This document shows, piece by piece, positions 7,476 through 13,942 of a stretch of DNA of 14,909 nucleotides. The DNA comes from an uncultured Lachnospiraceae bacterium (GTDB taxonomy: Bacteria > Bacillota > Clostridia > Lachnospirales > Lachnospiraceae): NCBI GenBank assembly GCA_910578795.1, contig CAJTSD010000066.1, positions 1,070 to 15,978 of the forward strand, written 5' to 3'. The first letter of the stretch is position 1. Every line of letters begins with the position of its first letter. The notes under the pieces are model-generated. The model worked only from the letters and a program-made list of their open reading frames with translations. It was not told the origin of the DNA and did no database searches. The position numbers were made by a program, and so were the translations under genes.

Positions 7476-8244
7476 CCTGCATTTCCCTCCATATCCTGTC
7501 AAAATATTCCTGAAACAGCTTAGAAGTACGTATTTCACTTCTGTCGATACCATTCTTCTCAAATTCTATCGGAATAATATCCTTTACGGTGCAAGGCGGT
7601 TTTGTGAGCAAAATCACGGTATCCGCCATTGAAACAGCTTCTGATATATCGTGTGTCACCAGGATTGCCGTCTTTTTTTCCGACTTGATAATATTGCGTA
7701 CATCGGCGGATATGCGAAGGCGTGTCTGATAGTCGAGGGCGCTGAACGGTTCGTCTAAGAGCAGCAGGTCAGGACGCGTGGCAAGCGTACGGATTAAGGC
7801 AATGCGCTGGCGCATACCGCCTGAGAGTGCGGAGGGCTTTTTGCTTTTCGTGTCGGAAAGCTTATATTTTTCAAGCAATTCATCGACAAGCGCAAGGTTT
7901 TCGGGTGTTTTTGTTTTTTGGATTTCCAGTCCGAGCATGATATTGTGGTAAACGTCGCGCCATTCCAGCAGGTGGTCATGCTGGAGCATGTATCCGACCT
8001 TGGGCGCGCAAAAATCATCGGAATAGAACGTGATATACCCGCCGACCGGTTTCAACAGACCGGAAATCAGGGACAAAATGGTAGACTTGCCGCAGCCGCT
8101 TGGTCCGACCAATGCTACAAATGCGCCTTTTTCCACGTGGAAATTAATATTGTTTAAAACGGAAACCTCTCCGAGGACACTATAATAGGAAAAGGATACA
8201 TGTTCTAAACGCAGAAAGGATTTATTCGAATGGTTGCTTTGCAT
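7456..8244 (-). CDS. ABC importer ATPase, SsuB/TauB type
   Basis: This 262-residue protein is the ATP-hydrolysing subunit paired with the adjacent permease. Walker A GPSGCGKST is at 47-55, the Q-loop Gln88 in GYMLQHD, signature LSGGMRQR at 140-147, Walker B LLLLDEP at 160-166, the D-loop SALD and the switch His198 in LVTHDISEA. All key residues are intact. AAGGCGG at 8253-8259 on the - strand, 8 bases upstream, supports the start. It is the first gene of the leftward operon. No substrate-binding protein precedes or follows it in the window, so the importer's binding protein is either encoded elsewhere or has been lost. Confidence 0.93.
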   Translation of the reverse strand: MQSNHSNKSFLRLEHVSFSYYSVLGEVSVLNNINFHVEKGAFVALVGPSGCGKSTILSLISGLLKPVGGYITFYSDDFCAPKVGYMLQHDHLLEWRDVYHNIMLGLEIQKTKTPENLALVDELLEKYKLSDTKSKKPSALSGGMRQRIALIRTLATRPDLLLLDEPFSALDYQTRLRISADVRNIIKSEKKTAILVTHDISEAVSMADTVILLTKPPCTVKDIIPIEFEKNGIDRSEIRTSKLFQEYFDRIWREMQDENTET

Positions 8245-8365
8245 TGCGACCGCCGCCTTTCGGAAACAATCAAATTATAAAATATTATATGAAAGAGTAT
8301 AACAAAAGTGCGCGTCGTTTTACTTCTTTTTTAGAATGACAGTTGGAAAAATATATTAGTAACAG

Positions 8366-8610
8366 ATGCAAAGTTCCTGGCAGAATGGTTGGAAGGGGTT
8401 GGTAAGTACCTTTATGCCCTATAACCTGTATTTGGAAGAGGCGCAGGATATTGGCACACTTGTTAATAATATAACAAACTTCGATTGTTGGTGTGCAACC
8501 AGGGTCAGATTTGCAGGTGCTCTATAAAAGGGATTCAAGAATATGCCATCATTTCCATGGAAACATTTGAGGTCTATGCGCTCAATCATGGGAAAAGTGT
8601 AAAAAAGTGA
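8366..8610 (+). pseudogene. Possible gene remnant in two frames, function not recognised
   Basis: An ATG at 8366 opens 53 codons (starting MQSSWQNGWKGLVSTFM) that stop at 8525-8527. The next frame then carries KGIQEYAIISMETFEVYALN (about 8527-8586) and stops at 8608-8610. Both read like ordinary protein, and the change of frame falls where the first stops, which suggests one coding sequence broken by a frameshift. There is no ribosome binding site before 8366. I do not recognise the family, and chance open frames are a real alternative. Confidence 0.3.
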
Positions 8611-8633
8611 TTCTTTTCTTGGATAAACACAAC

Positions 8634-8675
8634 GTGGGTTTTTCTTGGTGGGTTTTTCTTGGTGCTTTTTCCTTG
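8634..8675 (+). repeat. 14-bp tandem repeat beside the argH promoter
   Basis: GTGGGTTTTTCTTG occurs twice without gap (8634-8647, 8648-8661). A third, imperfect copy, GTGCTTTTTCCTTG (8662-8675), ends inside the -35 box of the argH promoter. It is probably a slippage product; copy-number change would alter only the DNA upstream of the -35 box. Confidence 0.85.
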
Positions 8676-8701
8676 AAACTCTCCAAAAGGTATGTTATTA
8701 T
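8673..8701 (+). promoter_or_regulatory. SigA-type promoter of argH
   Basis: The -35 TTGAAA (8673-8678) and -10 TATTAT (8696-8701) are separated by exactly 17 bases, each one mismatch from consensus. Transcription would start near 8708, giving a leader of about 68 bases before argH. The frame is clear of coding sequence. Confidence 0.75.
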
Positions 8702-8727
8702 AAGGAAGATTTTATTGCACGATATTA

Positions 8728-8745
8728 CGTTTTAGTACAAAAACG
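8728..8745. promoter_or_regulatory. Palindrome in the argH leader, candidate operator
   Basis: The 18-base sequence CGTTTTAGTACAAAAACG equals its own reverse complement except at two symmetric positions. It lies about 20 bases after the expected transcription start and 30 bases before argH, a position suited to a repressor. It does not resemble the ARG box closely, so I cannot name the regulator. Confidence 0.35.
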
Positions 8746-8775
8746 ATTACGAAAAATTTAGGGAGGCGGCTTAAA

Positions 8776-10152
8776 ATGGCACAGCTATGGGGCGGCAGAT
8801 TTACGAAGGAAACGGATAAACTGGTTTATAATTTCAATGCGTCGATTTCCTTTGATCAAAAATTTTACCGGCAGGACATTGAGGGCAGCATGGCGCACGT
8901 AAAAATGCTTGCCAAGCAAAAAATCTTGACGGAAGACGAAAAAAATCAGATTTTGACAGGCTTGGAGGGCATTTTAAACGATGTCGAGGCAGGAACACTG
9001 GCAATCACGGGCGAATACGAGGACATTCACAGCTTTGTGGAAGCAAATCTGATTGACCGTATTGGTGACGCAGGCAAAAAGCTCCACACAGGCAGGAGCA
9101 GAAACGATCAGGTTGCGCTTGACATGAAGCTTTACACGCGGCACGAAATTACGGAAATCAATGACCTTATGAAAAAGCTGCTTGAGGCGGTTCTTGTGAT
9201 TATGGAGGACAATATCGAAACGTATATGCCGGGCTTTACACATCTGCAAAAGGCACAGCCGATTACGCTTGCGCATCATATGGGTGCGTACTTTGAGATG
9301 TTTAAGCGCGACAGGCAGCGTCTTTGTGATATTTATAAAAGAATGAATTACTGTCCGCTTGGTTCGGGCGCGCTTGCGGGTACGACGTATCCTTTGGACA
9401 GGGAATACACGGCGCAGCTTCTTGAGTTTGACGGTCCGACGCTCAACAGCATGGATTCGGTTGCTGACAGGGATTACGTGATTGAACTGCTCTCGGCGCT
9501 TTCCACAATTATGATGCATCTGAGCCGTTTCAGCGAAGAGATTATCATATGGAATTCCAATGAGTACCGCTTTGTGGAGATTGACGATGCGTATTCTACG
9601 GGCAGCAGCATTATGCCGCAGAAGAAAAATCCCGACATTGCGGAGCTTGTGCGCGGTAAGACGGGGCGTGTGTATGGCGCATTGATGTCGATTTTAACGA
9701 CGATGAAAGGCATTCCGCTTGCATATAATAAGGATATGCAGGAGGATAAAGAACTGACGTTTGATGCGATTGACACGACAAAAGGCTGTGTGGCGCTGTT
9801 TACGGGAATGCTCGAAACGTTGAAATTCCGCAAGGACGTGATGCGGGAGAGCGCGATGAAAGGCTTTACGAACGCGACGGATGCGGCGGATTATCTCGTC
9901 AATCATGGCGTGCCGTTTCGGGACGCGCATGGCATTATCGGGCGGCTCGTGCTTTACTGCATTGAACAGGATAAGGCGATTGATGAGTTGTCGCTCGACG
10001 AGTTAAAGGCAATCAGTCCCGTATTTGAGCAGGACGTGTTTGAAGCGGTCAGCCTTGAAACGTGTGTCAACAAGCGCATGACAATCGGCGCACCGGGACC
10101 GGAGGCAATGCGGGAGGTTATCCGTTTCAATAAGGAATATTTAAATCAGTAA
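8776..10152 (+). CDS. argH: Argininosuccinate lyase
   Basis: ArgH cleaves argininosuccinate to arginine and fumarate, the last step of arginine synthesis. The 458-residue length is typical for this tetrameric fumarase/aspartase-superfamily enzyme. The N-terminal LWGGRF, the TGRSRNDQVALD segment, His156 in GFTHLQKAQP and the flexible catalytic-serine loop GSSIMPQKKNPD (276-287) are all present, and the C-terminal fold is complete. GGGAGG at 8761-8766, 9 bases upstream, sets the start. argG is not adjacent, so the pair is split in this genome. asd follows after 40 bases without a terminator and is probably cotranscribed. Confidence 0.97.
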   Translation: MAQLWGGRFTKETDKLVYNFNASISFDQKFYRQDIEGSMAHVKMLAKQKILTEDEKNQILTGLEGILNDVEAGTLAITGEYEDIHSFVEANLIDRIGDAGKKLHTGRSRNDQVALDMKLYTRHEITEINDLMKKLLEAVLVIMEDNIETYMPGFTHLQKAQPITLAHHMGAYFEMFKRDRQRLCDIYKRMNYCPLGSGALAGTTYPLDREYTAQLLEFDGPTLNSMDSVADRDYVIELLSALSTIMMHLSRFSEEIIIWNSNEYRFVEIDDAYSTGSSIMPQKKNPDIAELVRGKTGRVYGALMSILTTMKGIPLAYNKDMQEDKELTFDAIDTTKGCVALFTGMLETLKFRKDVMRESAMKGFTNATDAADYLVNHGVPFRDAHGIIGRLVLYCIEQDKAIDELSLDELKAISPVFEQDVFEAVSLETCVNKRMTIGAPGPEAMREVIRFNKEYLNQ

Positions 10153-10192
10153 ACATATTAGGAAAGATTTGTGATAGCAGGAGGAAAAAACA

Positions 10193-11278
10193 ATGAGTGA
10201 AAAATTAAAGGTAGGTATTTTAGGCGGTACAGGTATGGTGGGACAGAGGTTTATTTCCCTTTTGGAGAACCACCCGTGGTTTGAGGTGACGACGATTGCG
10301 GCGAGTCCGCGTTCCGCAGGAAAAACATATGAGGAGGCAGTCGGCGGACGCTGGAAAATGACAACACCGATGCCTGAGGCAGTAAAAAAGATTGTCGTAA
10401 TGAATGTCAATGAGGTGGAAAAGGTTGCCTCAGAAGTCGATTTTGTATTTTCGGCAGTGGACATGACAAAGGAAGAAATCAAGAAAATCGAGGAGGAGTA
10501 CGCAAAGACGGAAACTCCCGTTGTCAGCAACAATTCCGCACACCGATGGACACCCGACGTTCCGATGGTCGTGCCCGAAATCAATCCAGAGCATATGAAG
10601 GTCATTGATTTTCAGAAGAAGCGTCTTGGAACGACAAGAGGCTTTGTTGCAGTAAAACCGAACTGTTCGATTCAAAGCTATGCGCCCGTTCTGACCGCAT
10701 GGAAAGAATTTGAGCCGTATGAGGTCGTTGCGACAACATATCAGGCGATTTCCGGTGCGGGAAAGACGTTTCAGGACTGGCCGGAAATGGAAGGGAATAT
10801 TATTCCGTATATTGGCGGCGAGGAGGAGAAGAGCGAGAAGGAGCCGCTGCGTATTTGGGGTGAGATTAAGGACGGCGTGATTGTGCCTGCGACTTCTCCC
10901 GTAATTACCTGCCAGTGTATCCGTGTTCCGGTGTTAAACGGACATACGGCAGCGGTGTTTGTGAAATTCAGAAAGCAGCCGACAAAGGAGCAGTTGATTG
11001 AGAAGCTGGTAAACTTTAAGGGAGTACCGCAGGAGTTAAATCTGCCGAGTGCGCCCAAGCAGTTTATCCAGTATCTTGAGGACGACAACAGACCGCAGGT
11101 TGCGCTCGATGTGGATTATGAGAACGGCATGGGCGTTTCGGTAGGACGAATCCGCGAGGACAGCGTTTATGACTGGAAATTCGTAGGACTTTCTCACAAT
11201 ACGGTCAGAGGCGCGGCAGGCGGCGCGGTGCTTTGCGCGGAATTATTGAAAGCGCAGGGGTATATTGCGAAAAAATAA
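10193..11278 (+). CDS. asd: Aspartate-semialdehyde dehydrogenase
   Basis: Asd reduces aspartyl phosphate to aspartate semialdehyde with NADPH, feeding lysine/diaminopimelate, threonine and methionine synthesis. NADP-binding GGTGMVGQ is at 11-18, the nucleophile Cys158 in KPNCSIQ, the QAISGAGK loop at 184-191 and the acid/base His251 in RVPVLNGHTAAV. The 361-residue length and the motif wording (VVSNNSAHRW, CQCIRVPVLNGH) point to the archaeal/fungal-type branch of the family, which is also found in many clostridia, rather than the enterobacterial branch. AGGAGG at 10179-10184, 8 bases upstream, fixes the start. No dapA or dapB is adjacent. The next gene starts immediately after its stop. Confidence 0.96.
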   Translation: MSEKLKVGILGGTGMVGQRFISLLENHPWFEVTTIAASPRSAGKTYEEAVGGRWKMTTPMPEAVKKIVVMNVNEVEKVASEVDFVFSAVDMTKEEIKKIEEEYAKTETPVVSNNSAHRWTPDVPMVVPEINPEHMKVIDFQKKRLGTTRGFVAVKPNCSIQSYAPVLTAWKEFEPYEVVATTYQAISGAGKTFQDWPEMEGNIIPYIGGEEEKSEKEPLRIWGEIKDGVIVPATSPVITCQCIRVPVLNGHTAAVFVKFRKQPTKEQLIEKLVNFKGVPQELNLPSAPKQFIQYLEDDNRPQVALDVDYENGMGVSVGRIREDSVYDWKFVGLSHNTVRGAAGGAVLCAELLKAQGYIAKK

Positions 11279-11788
11279 ATGATGGAAAATGATAACAATA
11301 TAATAATGCCGAAGCTCATTATCTTAAGGGGAAATTCGGGCAGTGGAAAAACGACGGTGTCAAAAATACTGCAGAAAAAATTTGGGCGAAACACGATGTT
11401 AATTGCACATGATATGGTGCGAAGAGAAATCTTGTACGCGAAAGATGTGCAGGCATTGCCTCTGATGATGCAGCTGCTTAAGTATGGCAGACAAAATGCA
11501 GGCGTTACGATTTTAGAGGGTATCCTTCCAACGGAGATTTATATGCCTTTGTTTGAACTGGCTATACAGGAATATGGGAACGGGATATTTGCGTTCTATT
11601 ATGATTTAACATTTGAAGAAACCTTACAAAGACATGCAACAAAACCGAATAGGGCAGATTTTGGAGAACAGGACATGAGAAGGTGGTGGAAGGAAAAAGA
11701 TTTCATTCCTCTTATCACTGAAAAGATTATCACGGAAAGCTTCAGTGTTTCGGATACGGTTGACATGATTTACAATTCCGTGTTGTAA
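11279..11788 (+). CDS. Small P-loop kinase of the AAA_33/zeta-toxin-like group
   Basis: This 169-residue protein has one clear nucleotide-binding motif, RGNSGSGKTT (about 18-27), followed by HDMVRREIL, where such kinases place a catalytic or substrate-binding Asp. A hydrophobic strand ending in a Glu, VTILEGILP, resembles Walker B, and a lid-like RHATKPNRADFGEQDMRRWW is rich in Arg. The family includes small-molecule kinases, chloramphenicol phosphotransferase and zeta toxins; the substrate cannot be told. The ATG directly abuts the asd stop codon with no ribosome binding site of its own, so translation may depend on terminating asd ribosomes; an internal ATG at 11306 is a possible alternative. 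No epsilon-type antitoxin is adjacent. Confidence 0.8.
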   Translation: MMENDNNIIMPKLIILRGNSGSGKTTVSKILQKKFGRNTMLIAHDMVRREILYAKDVQALPLMMQLLKYGRQNAGVTILEGILPTEIYMPLFELAIQEYGNGIFAFYYDLTFEETLQRHATKPNRADFGEQDMRRWWKEKDFIPLITEKIITESFSVSDTVDMIYNSVL

Positions 11789-11789
11789 T

Positions 11790-11809
11790 TGCAGTGTTTC
11801 CTGCATTTT
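11790..11809 (+). terminator. Weak terminator-like hairpin after the kinase gene
   Basis: TGCAG (11790-11794) pairs with CTGCA (11801-11805) around a 6-base loop and is followed by TTTT (11806-11809). It sits directly after the kinase stop codon. The stem has only five pairs, so efficiency is doubtful. Confidence 0.35.
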
Positions 11810-11826
11810 GGCAAGGGAAAAGGTGT

Positions 11827-11841
11827 TTTCGGATACGGTTG
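11827..11841 (+). repeat. Second copy of a 15-bp sequence from the kinase 3' end
   Basis: TTTCGGATACGGTTG occurs inside the kinase gene at 11748-11762, where it encodes part of VSDTVDM, and again here 79 bases later. Allowing one frame change, the second copy reads SDTVGMVDLL and then stops, echoing the kinase tail SDTVDMIYNSVL. It may be the scar of a duplication. Confidence 0.6.
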
Positions 11842-11882
11842 GAATGGTTGATTTGTTATGAAACAGTTACTGGAGGATGAAG

Positions 11883-12407
11883 ATGGGTTTTGATTATGAA
11901 AAACTGGAAAAGAATTTATTAGAAGCTGTTGAGGAATACGCAGCGTCGCAATTGGATCAGAAAGATGATATGTACATTATGTCAATCGAGTATTTTCCCG
12001 AGTTTACAACGTTTATCGCAATCAGGGCGAACACCTATTCTTATCTGAAGGAACAGGTGGATGAGGACGATGAGAGTTATACATACTATAAGTATTGCGA
12101 AGAAGAGTGGGACCTCTATGAGGACGTCAAGGAAATTTCCAGTGCCCTGCAGGCGGAATATAACGAGATGGAAGAAAAATACGATGATGATGCGTTTGAG
12201 GAAGCACAGGAAAAACATGCGGAAAAGGTAATTGACATTTGTATGAATGTGATGAAAAAGTTCAAGGAAACAGATACCTTCAAAAAGTTTAAAAAGCTGT
12301 ATCTCAATGTTTACCTTCGGGAATATTTTGACGAGGAAGAGATTCTTCGGATTTTTGCGGAGCTGAACGGGGATGACTGCATAGAGGAGTATGCGTCGTG
12401 GCTATAG
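11883..12407 (+). CDS. Acidic DUF4303-like protein, possible immunity protein
   Basis: The protein has 174 residues, strongly acidic. I choose the ATG at 11883 rather than the in-frame ATG at 11877 because GGAGG at 11872-11876 touches the latter and is correctly spaced (6 bases) for the former. The N-terminal half carries FDYEKLEKNLLEAVEEY and the aromatic strand region MYIMSIEYFPEFTTFIAIRA; the second half is helical with many Asp/Glu (EYNEMEEKYDDDAFEEAQ). This layout resembles DUF4303 proteins, which are often found singly or near toxin-immunity genes in Firmicutes, but I am matching from memory of the family style. No signal peptide or membrane segment is present, so it should act in the cytoplasm. 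An SMI1/KNR4 gene follows. Confidence 0.7.
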   Translation: MGFDYEKLEKNLLEAVEEYAASQLDQKDDMYIMSIEYFPEFTTFIAIRANTYSYLKEQVDEDDESYTYYKYCEEEWDLYEDVKEISSALQAEYNEMEEKYDDDAFEEAQEKHAEKVIDICMNVMKKFKETDTFKKFKKLYLNVYLREYFDEEEILRIFAELNGDDCIEEYASWL

Positions 12408-12484
12408 ACGAGTCGAAGGATGCAAAAGTATGTTCTTGGGTGAAAAATTCATTTGAACCGTATTCGGAAATGGAAAAAGAATGA
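12398..12484 (+). CDS. Possible 28-residue small ORF
   Basis: A GTG at 12398 opens 28 codons (AIDESKDAKVCSWVKNSF after the start) and ends at 12484. GAGGAG at 12384-12389 is 8 bases upstream, inside the preceding gene, and the frame overlaps that gene's end by 10 bases. The reading frame runs right up to the SMI1 ribosome binding site. It may be a tiny coupled gene, a decayed tail, or chance. Confidence 0.22.
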   Translation: MAIDESKDAKVCSWVKNSFEPYSEMEKE

Positions 12485-12499
12485 GCGGAGGCTTGTATT

Positions 12500-12862
12500 A
12501 TGTACATTAGTTCCACACAATTGAAGCCGCTTGGCGGGCAGGAGCTTGCGGCATTGGAGCAGCAGGGGCAGTTTCGATTTCCGCAGCCATACCGCGATTT
12601 TATGAAAACCTACGGCAGTGGGACTTATGGTGGTGCAATCTGCATCAACTGCCCTGATTTTACGCTGCTCAAGCAGTATGCCGAAGAAGATTTTTGGGAG
12701 TATGATAACAGCCCGATTAGGCAAGAGCAGATGAAAGAATGTGTCGTGATTGGGAACAGCATTGACGGGGATTATATTACAATTCACTCTGCTGTCCGCG
12801 GATACATCCTGCTGCCAAGGGGCTCGGAGCAGATTGAACTCTTTCCAAATGAAACGCTTTAA
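12500..12862 (+). CDS. SMI1/KNR4 (SUKH) family protein, probably 3'-truncated
   Basis: This 120-residue product has the SUKH hallmark FPQPYRDFMKTYGSGTYGG (about 33-51), where the fold places its first conserved strand and helix, then the acidic DFWEYDNSP and the IGNSIDGDYITIHS strand pair. SUKH proteins commonly act as immunity proteins against polymorphic toxins, binding nuclease toxins in the cytoplasm. GGAGG at 12487-12491, 8 bases upstream, gives the start. The protein ends at IELFPNETL, short of the C-terminal helix expected in the family. The last codons coincide with the reverse complement of an antitoxin gene start, so the original 3' end appears to have been replaced. Function after truncation is uncertain. 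Confidence 0.8.
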   Translation: MYISSTQLKPLGGQELAALEQQGQFRFPQPYRDFMKTYGSGTYGGAICINCPDFTLLKQYAEEDFWEYDNSPIRQEQMKECVVIGNSIDGDYITIHSAVRGYILLPRGSEQIELFPNETL

Positions 12863-12895
12863 TGTGTCATCAACACGAATTTTTACTGTTGCCAT
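12857..12895 (-). pseudogene. 5' stub of a RelB/DinJ-family antitoxin gene
   Basis: On the - strand an ATG at 12895 begins MATVKIRVDDTLK, the classic opening strand of RelB/DinJ antitoxins (ribbon-helix-helix DNA-binding part). After this the frame runs into the antisense of the SMI1 gene, with no RelB-like sequence. GGAG at 12906-12903 is 7 bases upstream, and a promoter with a palindrome precedes it. So the control region and 13 codons survive and the rest is gone. No toxin partner is in the window. Confidence 0.6.
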
Positions 12896-12917
12896 ATTGC
12901 ATCTCCAATGAGTTTGT

Positions 12918-12946
12918 ATGATAATTGTACTATATTTGCAGTACAA
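12918..12946 (-). promoter_or_regulatory. Promoter with embedded palindrome of the antitoxin stub
   Basis: On the - strand, TTGTAC (12946-12941) and TATCAT (12923-12918) are 17 bases apart. The perfect inverted repeat TTGTACT-8-AGTACAA (12925-12946) covers the -35 box and most of the spacer, the place where RelB-type antitoxins bind to repress their own operon. Transcription would start near 12911. If still active, it would make RNA antisense to the SMI1 gene. Confidence 0.5.
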
Positions 12947-13043
12947 AGGCGATCAAAATCTTATGGATTGGAATTGGTGCAGACTTTGGTTGGAAAGGGG
13001 AATTATCGTAAAATTAATCCGATTAGGGGAAAGGAATGCTGGA

Positions 13044-13697
13044 ATGCGCAGGAACAATCTCAAACGAATTTGCTGTATGATGTATGTAATCGGTGCGCTG
13101 CTCGGATTGGCAGGGTGTGGGAGTATGTCGTCCGAATCGGTTAGGCAGGAAGAAAACGCAACCGTCTTTTATGATGAGAAGGTTACTGATAAGAATATTA
13201 ATATAAAAGAGACTGTGGAAACGAACACGCAGGAAACAGAGACGGTCTTTGAAACAGGGAAACAAGATGCGGAAATGGAAGTACAAAATGCAGCCGCATA
13301 TGGGAACCCAAAAGAAGTGTTGGATAATATCGTCATTGTGTCAAATGTTGAAGTCATAAAATCGGAAACGGACGAATTGCAAATTAACTTTGAAATCGAG
13401 AATCTTGGTGTCTGTACCTTTGTTGCCGGTAAAGGAAAGGAACTGGCTCTGCCAAATGAAGTTTTTGTGGAGGATACTAAAATCGAGTGGACGGCGCCAA
13501 CCGCAAACGGTGAATATATTTTTCCACATATGAAGGCGAATGAAACTGGGGACCAGTTTCTAATTGATTGGGAATATAACGAATATCGCTTTGCCATTTA
13601 TGGAAAAGCACCGCAAAAAACAAGTGACAGGGATATGGCAGGAAAGGTTGCGTTGGCAATTATTCGGAATTTGGGCGCAGAAGAGATTAAGGAGTGA
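13044..13697 (+). CDS. Secreted lipoprotein of unknown function
   Basis: The product has 217 residues with a lipoprotein signal peptide: positive MRRNNLKR, a hydrophobic stretch MMYVIGALLG and the lipobox LAGC with Cys25. The ATG at 13044 is preferred over the in-frame one at 12918 because it puts the signal peptide at the N-terminus and has AAAGGA at 13030-13035, 8 bases upstream. A Glu/Thr-rich linker (about 26-95) leads to a C-terminal domain with strand-like IVIVSNVEVIK, TKIEWTAPTANGEYIFPHM and FLIDWEYNEYRFAIYG. I do not recognise the domain. A partial second copy lies at 14642-14909, so this is a locally duplicated gene. It should be anchored on the outer face of the membrane. The broken TrmH-like frame starts just after its stop. 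Confidence 0.85.
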   Translation: MRRNNLKRICCMMYVIGALLGLAGCGSMSSESVRQEENATVFYDEKVTDKNINIKETVETNTQETETVFETGKQDAEMEVQNAAAYGNPKEVLDNIVIVSNVEVIKSETDELQINFEIENLGVCTFVAGKGKELALPNEVFVEDTKIEWTAPTANGEYIFPHMKANETGDQFLIDWEYNEYRFAIYGKAPQKTSDRDMAGKVALAIIRNLGAEEIKE

Positions 13698-13717
13698 ACG
13701 ATAGGGCAGATATTGAA

Positions 13718-13942
13718 ATGAAAACGATTTCTGTGAAAAATAAAAATAATGATTATCAAAGATTTGAAGCATTGAAGAATAATCGGAATAAAAGATATAA
13801 ATATAATCAATTTATTGTTGAAGGCGTGAGAAGTCTGAATGAAGCAGTGAAAAATAATTGGAGCCGGGATGTATTGGAACATCAGATTGAAAGCGGATTA
13901 TATGAGCGTAAGGGAAAAGCAATTATGACGCTTACACTATAG
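13718..13942 (+). pseudogene. TrmH/SpoU rRNA methyltransferase N-terminus fused to foreign sequence
   Basis: From the ATG at 13718 the protein reads MKTISVKNKNNDYQRFEALK and continues to FIVEGVRSLNEAVKNNW, the substrate-binding N-terminal domain of TrmH-family 2'-O-ribose methyltransferases (the FxVEGxR motif). After Trp (codon ending 13861) the similarity stops; 26 more residues (SRDVLEHQIESGLYERKGKA and so on) do not look like TrmH, and a TAG follows at 13940-13942. The SAM-binding knotted domain, about 150-200 residues, is missing, so no enzyme is made. A GTG at 13694 in frame is a less likely start. It lies 20 bases after the lipoprotein stop. Confidence 0.65.

Larger units (their letters stand above)
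8245..8775. other. Long intergenic region between divergent operons
   Basis: This 531-base stretch separates the leftward ABC operon from rightward argH. It holds AT-rich promoter-like DNA on the left (8275-8310, two TATAAT-like sequences on the - strand but no clear -35), decayed coding fragments (8366-8610), a 14-bp tandem repeat (8634-8675), the argH promoter (8673-8701) and a palindrome in the argH leader (8728-8745). I see no riboswitch, T-box or tRNA. Confidence 0.7.

Noticed and set aside
7476..7562. Longer N-terminus for the ABC permease
   Set aside because: It would overlap the ATPase gene by over 100 bases, while the ATG at 7475 has GGAGGG at good spacing.
8702..8775. T-box or riboswitch leader for argH
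   Set aside because: The leader is only about 68 bases and shows no specifier-stem, antiterminator or terminator structure.
8974..9519. 181-codon open frame on the - strand inside argH
   Set aside because: It lies entirely opposite conserved argH sequence and its product is an Arg/His/Val-rich string without recognisable domains.
12449..12946. 165-codon - strand frame as one real gene
   Set aside because: Only the 13 codons from 12895 resemble a known family (RelB/DinJ); the rest is antisense of the SMI1 gene and the part before 12895 is its promoter.
12918..13043. Extended N-terminus for the lipoprotein, and the separate frame at 12908-13144
   Set aside because: The extension would bury the signal peptide 42 residues inside, and the start at 13044 has its own ribosome binding site; the other frame has no domain and overlaps the signal peptide region.
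13940..13942. TAG read as pyrrolysine
   Set aside because: Nothing in the window suggests pyrrolysine machinery, and the upstream part is already a fusion of unrelated pieces, so a nonsense mutation is simpler.
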